Below, in pieces: positions 7,922 through 12,101 of a stretch of 12,101 bases of DNA. The position numbers and the translations under genes are program-made. Each line of letters starts with the position of its first letter. The first letter of the stretch is position 1. This DNA comes from an uncultured Cyanobium sp. (GTDB lineage: Bacteria > Cyanobacteriota > Cyanobacteriia > PCC-6307 > Cyanobiaceae), in contig CALFOF010000204.1 of assembly GCA_937919075.1 (NCBI GenBank), forward strand, positions 1 to 12,101, written 5' to 3'. A model generated the notes under the pieces. The model was not told the DNA's origin and ran no database searches. It saw only the letters and a program-made list of their open reading frames with translations.

Positions 7922-9210
7922 GCCGGCTCCCCCTGGCCGTTGGCCTCCAGCAGCAGACGGCTGGCGCGGGCGGCCTGGTCCATGGCGGTGTGCGGGGGCT
8001 CTCCGCCGGCAATCACGCCGCTCAGCTGCCGCTGGAGGATGTCGCTGAGCTGGGCATAACCCGGGCTGATCGGCCGCAGCACGGCGGCGTCGAGGGCGGT
8101 GCGCAACTGGGGCAGCAGCGGACGCTCGGCCACCAGCTCCGGATCCTCGAACAGGGCTTCCAGGGTGGGGGTGTACCCCCATTCGCGCACCAGCTGGCGC
8201 TGGCTGGCCTCATCGGTGAGGGCCTTGAGCACGGTCACCGCCGCCGCCGGGTGACGGCTGCCATGCAGGACCGACAACCCCCAGCTCCCCTGGGTGGCCG
8301 CGTGGGGGGCGCCCGGTTGCGCCACCATCGTCGTCACCCCCACCTTGCCGGCCACGGCGCTGCCTGGCCCCTGAAGTTCCTGCCAGGCATAGGGCCAGTT
8401 GCGCATGAATGCTGCTTCGCCGGCCTCGAAGCTCTGCAGCGCTTGGGGCTCGGCGAAGTTGCCCACGGCCGCTGGTGTGACCCCCTTCGCCACCAGGTTC
8501 TGCAGCCAGGCGGCAGCGGCAATTGCGGGGGGCTGATCCAGACCCATGCCGTTTCCTTCCGTGCTGCTCCAATGGCCACCGAAGCCCTCCACCATTTCCA
8601 GGAACACGCAGCTGAGGCCTTCGTACTGCCTTCCCTGCCAGACATACCCCCAGCGCACCTTGCCGTCGGCCTGGAGCCGTTGCGCCATGGAAACCAAGTC
8701 CGCCGGAGTGTGCGGTGGGGCCTGCATCAAGTCAGTGCGCCAGTAGAGCAGTCCCATGTCTGCCACCAGGGGCAGACGCCAGAGCTGGCCGTCGATGCGG
8801 TTGCCGACCCGGGCCCCCGGCGCCAACGATTCCAGGGGCTCCGGCCCCAGCCAGGCATCGAGCGGGAGCAGCCAACCGGCGGCGGCGTATTTCGCCGTCC
8901 AGGTCACGTCCATCAGCAGCAGGTCATACGGGCTGTTGCCCAGTAGCAGGCTGCTGACCGCAAGGTCGGACACCGATTCGGTTTCGAAGGGGCCGCGGGT
9001 CACGGCGATGCGCAGATCGCGATGCTCCCGGTTGAAGGCGTTCACCAGGCCGGCGGTGGCGTCAGCGAAGGGGGCTGGCATCAGTACGCGCACGGTGATC
9101 GGTGCCCGGGCCCAGACCCAGCCGCCAAACAGCAGGGAGAGCGCCAGGCCGAGCACCAGGGCCTGGCCCAGCCCGCGGCGTTGCAGTGTCGGCCGGGCGT
9201 TCCGAATCAA
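7918..9210 (-). CDS. ggtB: Glucosylglycerol ABC importer, solute-binding protein
   Basis: This 430-residue extracytoplasmic binding protein captures the substrate in the periplasm and delivers it to GgtC/GgtD. An N-terminal signal or anchor is visible: basic residues ([13 protein letters not shown]), then a hydrophobic run at about 15-33. The mature part resembles family 1 sugar-binding proteins: VTRGPFETESVSD, SPYDLLLMDVTWTAKYAAAGWLLPLD, PLVADMGLLYWRTDLM, FEAGEAAFMRNWPYAW and the terminal GYTPTLEALFEDPEL block. There is no lipobox Cys after the hydrophobic run, so it does not look like a classical lipoprotein. The only A-x-A site (A34-R35-A36) is followed by Pro, which usually blocks signal peptidase I, so it may stay membrane-anchored. 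Start and stop both lie in ATGA overlaps with ggpS and ggtC. The protein family is secure; the exact ligand is inferred from ggpS. Confidence 0.92.
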   Translation of the reverse strand: MIRNARPTLQRRGLGQALVLGLALSLLFGGWVWARAPITVRVLMPAPFADATAGLVNAFNREHRDLRIAVTRGPFETESVSDLAVSSLLLGNSPYDLLLMDVTWTAKYAAAGWLLPLDAWLGPEPLESLAPGARVGNRIDGQLWRLPLVADMGLLYWRTDLMQAPPHTPADLVSMAQRLQADGKVRWGYVWQGRQYEGLSCVFLEMVEGFGGHWSSTEGNGMGLDQPPAIAAAAWLQNLVAKGVTPAAVGNFAEPQALQSFEAGEAAFMRNWPYAWQELQGPGSAVAGKVGVTTMVAQPGAPHAATQGSWGLSVLHGSRHPAAAVTVLKALTDEASQRQLVREWGYTPTLEALFEDPELVAERPLLPQLRTALDAAVLRPISPGYAQLSDILQRQLSGVIAGGEPPHTAMDQAARASRLLLEANGQGEPA

Positions 9211-10736
9211 ATCGTCCGCACTGCGCCCAGTTCCTGCTCGGCCCAGTGCTGCACAGTGAACTCCTCCACCGCTTTCGACATGGAGGCCATGCGGAGCACC
9301 TGCTCGTCCTTCGGCATCCTCAAGGCGGTGAGGATGGCGTTGTCCATGCTCCTGTGGGAGTAGGGATTGGTGATCACCGCTTCCTCTAGCTCCACCGAGG
9401 CTCCGGAGAATTCGGAGAGCACCAGCACGCCGTCACGCCCCTGTCGGGCAGCCACGTACTCCTTGGCCACAAGGTTGAGGCCATCGCGCAGCGGCGTGAT
9501 CCAACACACATCCGCCTTGGTGAACCATGCGATCAGCTCGTCGTAAGGGGTGCGGCGAGTGGAGAGGCGTACGGGGCGCCAGTCGATGCGACTGAAGCGG
9601 CCGTTGATCCGGCCCACGATCTCTTCCACCGACCGCTGGATGTCGTCGTAGATGCGCATGCCGCTGGCGGCGGCCACGCAGGCAATAAATAGTTCCACCT
9701 TTCCCTGCCATTCAGGCTGCTGCTCTAGGAGCCGCTCGTAGGCGAGCAGCATGTCTTCGTTGCCCTTGGTGTAATCCACCCGGGAGGCGGAGATGATCAG
9801 CTTGCGGCCGGTGTGCTGCTTGGCGATCTGGGCGGCCATGGTGAGCACCTTCTCGGAGGCGGCGATCTCCCTGATCGTGCCTGGCGAGGTTCCCACGGGC
9901 GAGGCCTGGACGTGAATGCGGCGGCCGTTGTAATCGAGCCAGGGCAGCACAGTGGGTTGGGCCAGAGCGCTGCCATGGCGGCGGAACTTTTCGGCTACGG
10001 GCACCGGTTCGCCGCAGCGAGCGCCGCGCAGGTTGATGGCGGTGCGGGAGAAATTGTCTGCGTAGCGGGGAATGTGGAAGCCCACCAGATCGCAGCTCAA
10101 CAGGCTGTCAAGAATTTCATCTCGCCACGGCAGGATGCTGAACACGTCGTTGGAGGGGAACGGCGTGTGATGGAAGAAGGCAATGCGCACATCAGGCCGC
10201 AGCTCGCGGATCTGGGCTGGCACTAACCAGAGGTTGTAATCGTGAATCCAGATTATCGCTCCTGGGGCCGCTTCTTCGCAGGCGGCGCGAGCGAAGGATA
10301 GGTTGACTTCAGCGAAGATCTTCCAATCTGAGTTTTTAACATTGAACAAGCCTGGGAAGCTGTGAAGAATCGGCCAGAAAGATTCCTTGGAGGTGACGTG
10401 ATAAAAACTCTTGATCTTCGCAGGCGTCAGCGGCAGGCGTCGCAGAATGTAAGTGTCAGGCGGCGGAAGTGTGAGCCGTTGGTCTTCGGTGATGGATTCG
10501 CTGGAATCCTCCCGCCACGAAATCCAGGCGCCGGAACGCTCCTCTTGGAAAAGGCTGCGAAGCGTGGGGATGATCCCGTTCGGGCTTTTCTGATCCACCC
10601 ACTTGCGCTTTCCTTCGGCATCGATTGTTTCGTCATAGGGTGAGCGGTGGTAAACAAGGACGAAATCACTTGTGCCGATCTGGGGTGGCACGGTGGTCTT
10701 AGCGGTGGCTTGCGTGTGGGGGGTTTGCTCTTTCAT
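9207..10736 (-). CDS. ggpS: Glucosylglycerol-phosphate synthase (GT20)
   Basis: GgpS transfers glucose from ADP-glucose to glycerol-3-phosphate, giving glucosylglycerol-phosphate, the committed step to the osmolyte glucosylglycerol under salt stress. The 509-residue protein is a GT20 (trehalose-6-phosphate-synthase-like) glycosyltransferase. [10 protein letters not shown] (164-173) and FFHHTPFP (187-194) lie in the acceptor/N-terminal Rossmann domain. RVDYTKG (319-325) and [11 protein letters not shown] (417-427) form the donor-nucleotide site. It ends soon after the GT-B core, so there is no fused phosphatase and a separate GgpP is needed. The variable N-terminus (about 20 residues, Thr/Gln-rich) has no signal peptide; the enzyme is cytoplasmic. 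The match to GgpS rather than OtsA is supported by the ggt importer genes coupled to it. The 5' third and upstream region are visibly less GC-rich than the ggt genes (about 42% in 10321-10380 versus about 75% in 7621-7680, counted by hand). Salt regulation is known for ggpS but not shown here. Confidence 0.95.
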   Translation of the reverse strand: MKEQTPHTQATAKTTVPPQIGTSDFVLVYHRSPYDETIDAEGKRKWVDQKSPNGIIPTLRSLFQEERSGAWISWREDSSESITEDQRLTLPPPDTYILRRLPLTPAKIKSFYHVTSKESFWPILHSFPGLFNVKNSDWKIFAEVNLSFARAACEEAAPGAIIWIHDYNLWLVPAQIRELRPDVRIAFFHHTPFPSNDVFSILPWRDEILDSLLSCDLVGFHIPRYADNFSRTAINLRGARCGEPVPVAEKFRRHGSALAQPTVLPWLDYNGRRIHVQASPVGTSPGTIREIAASEKVLTMAAQIAKQHTGRKLIISASRVDYTKGNEDMLLAYERLLEQQPEWQGKVELFIACVAAASGMRIYDDIQRSVEEIVGRINGRFSRIDWRPVRLSTRRTPYDELIAWFTKADVCWITPLRDGLNLVAKEYVAARQGRDGVLVLSEFSGASVELEEAVITNPYSHRSMDNAILTALRMPKDEQVLRMASMSKAVEEFTVQHWAEQELGAVRTI

Positions 10737-10922
10737 CTCAAGGCCAGCGGAGACAATATCAACGGGGGGGAATATTTTTTGTTGGATAGAATTTGTAACT
10801 TGGGGCTACTGATGTGTTCTTTTTAAGCCTTAATTGTAACATGTTTGTGCTCAGCTCCCGATCGAAGGCTGTTCGGTTCGAATCTTTTGTCGGCGGTGCA
10901 ATGCTCACGGCCGATGGATTGA
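10737..10922 (-). promoter_or_regulatory. AT-rich upstream region of ggpS (probable promoter)
   Basis: This 186-bp stretch separates ggpS from the grrA-like remnant and contains no plausible gene. It is about 42-43% GC at 10741-10860 (hand count), in strong contrast with its surroundings. On the minus strand it holds two GTTACAA copies (complement of 10834-10840 and 10793-10799) 41 bp apart, about four helical turns, and a C7 run (complement of 10764-10770) next to an A/T tract. An AACATGTT palindrome lies at 10838-10845. I find no clean sigma-70 -35/-10 pair, so promoter placement is inferred from orientation. In cyanobacteria ggpS is strongly salt-induced, which would place the operon's control here. 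Confidence 0.5.
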
Positions 10923-11060
10923 GGGCTCACTCCTTCAGGACCAGGCCACGGCCAGGAGCCGGCAGCCGCCCGGGCCAGGCTCGACGACGTGCTGGCCTTC
11001 GTGTTCGTTAACGGGCCGCGGGTGGGCTTGCGCAATGGCGGCTTCCGCAACTTCTGGTGA
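10923..11060 (+). pseudogene. GrrA-like glycine-rich RiPP precursor, C-terminal remnant
   Basis: An open frame of 45 codons follows a stop at 10920-10922 and ends at TGA 11058-11060. Its end reads LDDVLAF then VFVNGPRVGLRNGGFRNFW, with F-x-N steps (FVN, FRN) and glycines, ending at an aromatic residue. That pattern is typical of the C-terminal core of GrrA-type precursors, whose maturase GrrM forms three-residue cyclophanes. A GrrM-like gene begins 25 bp downstream, the normal arrangement. No ATG in frame precedes the core and the usual longer leader is missing; the N-terminal part (TPSGPGHGQEPAAARARL) looks unlike a signal or leader peptide. I therefore call it the 3' remnant of a precursor gene. 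A short GTG-initiated peptide (GTG at 10989) cannot be excluded. What is seen is the repeat and the neighbour; family membership is inference. Confidence 0.5.
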
Positions 11061-11085
11061 GCCATTTCTCAGCCCACCATCCCCC

Positions 11086-11640
11086 ATGGTCGGCTCGGTG
11101 CGCTTGCTGGTGGTCCAGCCCACCCCCTTCTGCAACCTCGATTGCGACTACTGCTACCTGCCGGATCGGGGCGACCGCAGCCGGCTGTCGTTTCCGGTGC
11201 TGGAGGCGGCCGTGGAACGGGTGCTGGACAGCCCCTACTTCGGGGGGGAATTCACCCTGCTCTGGCATGCGGGCGAACCGCTGATGGCGCCAATCGCCTT
11301 CTACGACGAGGCCACCGAGCGGATTCGGCAGCTCCTGGCGCGGCGCGGTTTGCCCCCCTCCAAGATCGTGCAGTCGCTGCAGACAAACGCCACCGTCATC
11401 GACGCGGCCTGGTGCCATTGCTTCGAACGCAACGGCATCCATGTGGGCGTGAGCATGGATGGCCCGGCCTTCCTGCACTACGCCCACCGGGTGACCCGCA
11501 CCGGCCTACCGGGGGATCAGATTCGCCCTAAAGACCCCAAAAGTCGTCGCGCAGGAGTCCTCAGCGTGCGCGGCCGCGCAAGGGCTGCGCAAGCCGGCCC
11601 ACCACCTGGGACGGGACGCCATGGGCACTTGTTGTGGTGA
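11086..11640 (+). pseudogene. Truncated GrrM-like radical SAM/SPASM peptide maturase
   Basis: Full-length members of this family use S-adenosylmethionine and iron-sulfur clusters to form cyclophane cross-links in GrrA-type peptides. Here residues 1 to about 142 are recognisable. VRLLVVQPTPFCNLDCDYCY carries the CxxxCxxC cluster motif (Cys16, 20, 23), followed by YLPDRGDRSRLS, the SAM-contacting HAGEP (61-65), SLQTNATVID and GVSMDGPAFLHYAHRVTRTG (121-140). After about position 11505-11515 the similarity stops, and the frame continues 40 more codons into Arg/Pro-rich sequence ending at 11640. The whole second half, with the SPASM auxiliary-cluster cysteines, is missing, so the product should be inactive. 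Full-length relatives are roughly 380-430 residues; this frame has 184. ATG 11086 is chosen just before the first conserved strand; an upstream ATG at 11035 lies within the precursor remnant. Confidence 0.75.
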
Positions 11641-11773
11641 GTGCTGGGGCCGGCCCTTGACGCTGGCCGCGCTGGCGCTTGCGGTTCTGCGCTTGCCCCT
11701 CCGTGGCTGTTGCTGCCCCATCCCGCTCCGCCCGATCCCAAGGTTCGGCCGCTGCCAGGGTCACCCCAGAAGA
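11506..11773. other. GC-rich junction sequence of unknown origin
   Basis: This stretch lies between the point where the GrrM-like homology stops and the point where the convergent GNAT homology stops. All frames give low-complexity Arg/Pro/Ala/Gly sequence that I cannot assign. It is about 75% GC at 11641-11700 (hand count), higher than the GNAT part (about 57% at 11941-12000). It contains a 14-bp perfect palindrome TGCGCGGCCGCGCA (11567-11580) and GGGCCGGCCC (11647-11656). I found no terminal inverted repeats or transposase motif. It may be the scar of an insertion or a deletion joint. Confidence 0.5.
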
Positions 11774-12101
11774 GAAGCTGATTGCCCTCGCATTGGTCGA
11801 GCGTACCCATAGCTTCATGGCAACACAATTCGCCTTGGATCGCGCACGTTCCTCGAGGTCGGCCATGACTGAAGCGGCGTAGGACTGATCCTCTGCCGAG
11901 GGATTCATTTGGCCTTGAAAGGCTTGGTCGACACCAAGCATCGAGATCACCAAAACCTTGGCCTTCGAGCTGCTTGCGTCTTCAGGATGGGGCTGGTTGC
12001 GGAAGCTCACAGCGGCATACCCCACAACAGATCCAGCCTCTCCAGCTCGGAAGACGTAAGTGGTGAGGGACCCTCCCTTGCTTTTCTCTGCCAACCATTC
12101 G
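11561..12101 (-). pseudogene. GNAT-family acetyltransferase, 5' end off window, 3' part apparently replaced
   Basis: The frame enters from the right edge (EWLAEKSKGG at 12100-12071) and stays open to 11561. There is no start codon in the window other than a TTG that is better read as an internal Leu. LTTYVFRAGEAGSVVGYAAV, then VLVISMLGVDQAFQGQ, a helix SYAASVMADLEERARSKANC and VAMKLWVRSTNARAISF match the strand 2-4/helix 3/strand 5/helix 4 course of a GNAT acetyl-CoA-dependent acetyltransferase. The N-terminal EWLAEKSKGG...TYVF resembles the entry of toxin-type GNATs, but no partner is visible because it would lie off the right edge. After NARAISF (11774) the expected FYxxxGF ending is absent, and about 70 residues of Arg/Pro/Gln-rich sequence follow. 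This is the same junction DNA that ends the GrrM-like gene from the other side. I read it as a truncated, probably inactive gene; if the tail is native, it is a fusion of unknown effect. Confidence 0.6.

Noticed and set aside
7922..8182. N-terminal extension of ggtC to 8182
   Set aside because: It lies inside ggtB in another frame, is Arg/Pro/Ala-rich, and the ATGA overlap at 7921 gives a start right at the first membrane segment.
7858..8946. Long plus-strand frame opposite ggtB, and similar frames opposite ggtA, ggtC and ggtD
   Set aside because: Low-complexity composition, no motifs, and entirely antisense to well-supported transporter genes.
10872..10885. GGTTCGAATC at 10875, resembling a tRNA T-loop
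   Set aside because: The flanking bases do not pair into a T-stem, and no acceptor, D or anticodon arm can be folded around it.
10923..10988. A start codon for a complete GrrA-like precursor
   Set aside because: No ATG occurs in the frame after the stop at 10920, and the residues before the core do not look like the leader of this family. I kept it as a remnant.
10823..11065. Minus-strand 80-codon frame upstream of ggpS
   Set aside because: It runs through the AT-rich region and the precursor remnant, has no recognisable motif or ribosome binding site, and would need to be conserved before calling it a small regulator.
11506..11773. Insertion sequence or MITE at the junction
   Set aside because: I compared both ends by eye and found no terminal inverted repeats, target duplication or transposase motif, so I only call it sequence of unknown origin.

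Overview
The window comes from a GC-rich bacterial chromosome, most likely a picocyanobacterium of the Synechococcus/Cyanobium type. The evidence is a complete glucosylglycerol (compatible solute) synthesis and uptake operon of the cyanobacterial Ggp/Ggt type, next to a remnant of a GrrM-type radical SAM peptide maturase locus, a family well represented in cyanobacteria. Lineage is inferred from gene content, not from a marker gene.

Layout, left to right. (1) 1-379, minus: the first 126 codons of a GH13 alpha-amylase-family enzyme that continues off the left edge. (2) 436-3536, plus: glpK (glycerol kinase) and glpD (FAD glycerol-3-phosphate dehydrogenase), translationally coupled by a TGATG stop/start and divergent from the first gene across 56 bp. 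(3) 10736-3479, minus: ggpS-ggtB-ggtC-ggtD-ggtA, where every junction is a 4-bp ATGA overlap, followed after 53 bp by a second, complete GH13 gene of trehalose-synthase type. Its 3' end overlaps the 3' end of convergent glpD by 58 bp. (4) 10737-10922: an AT-rich stretch that should hold the ggpS promoter. (5) 10923-12101: a decayed or rearranged segment. It holds the C-terminal part of a GrrA-like precursor peptide, a GrrM-like radical SAM gene cut off after about 140 codons, about 270 bp of GC-rich sequence of unknown origin, and a convergent GNAT acetyltransferase gene whose conserved part stops at that same stretch and whose N-terminus lies off the right edge.

How the genes fit together. 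GgpS joins ADP-glucose to glycerol-3-phosphate to give glucosylglycerol-phosphate. The phosphatase GgpP that finishes the synthesis is not in this window. GgtBCDA is the ABC importer that recovers leaked glucosylglycerol. A GH13 enzyme acting on an alpha-glucoside could split recovered glucosylglycerol to sugar and glycerol. GlpK would rephosphorylate glycerol to glycerol-3-phosphate, which GgpS could reuse or GlpD could oxidise to DHAP. The window therefore reads as a nearly self-contained glucosylglycerol cycle module. The role of the GH13 enzymes in that cycle is my inference.

The most unusual material is at the right: a dead GrrA/GrrM triceptide-type RiPP locus joined through foreign-looking DNA to a truncated acetyltransferase. 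I see no rRNA, tRNA, CRISPR array or intact insertion sequence.
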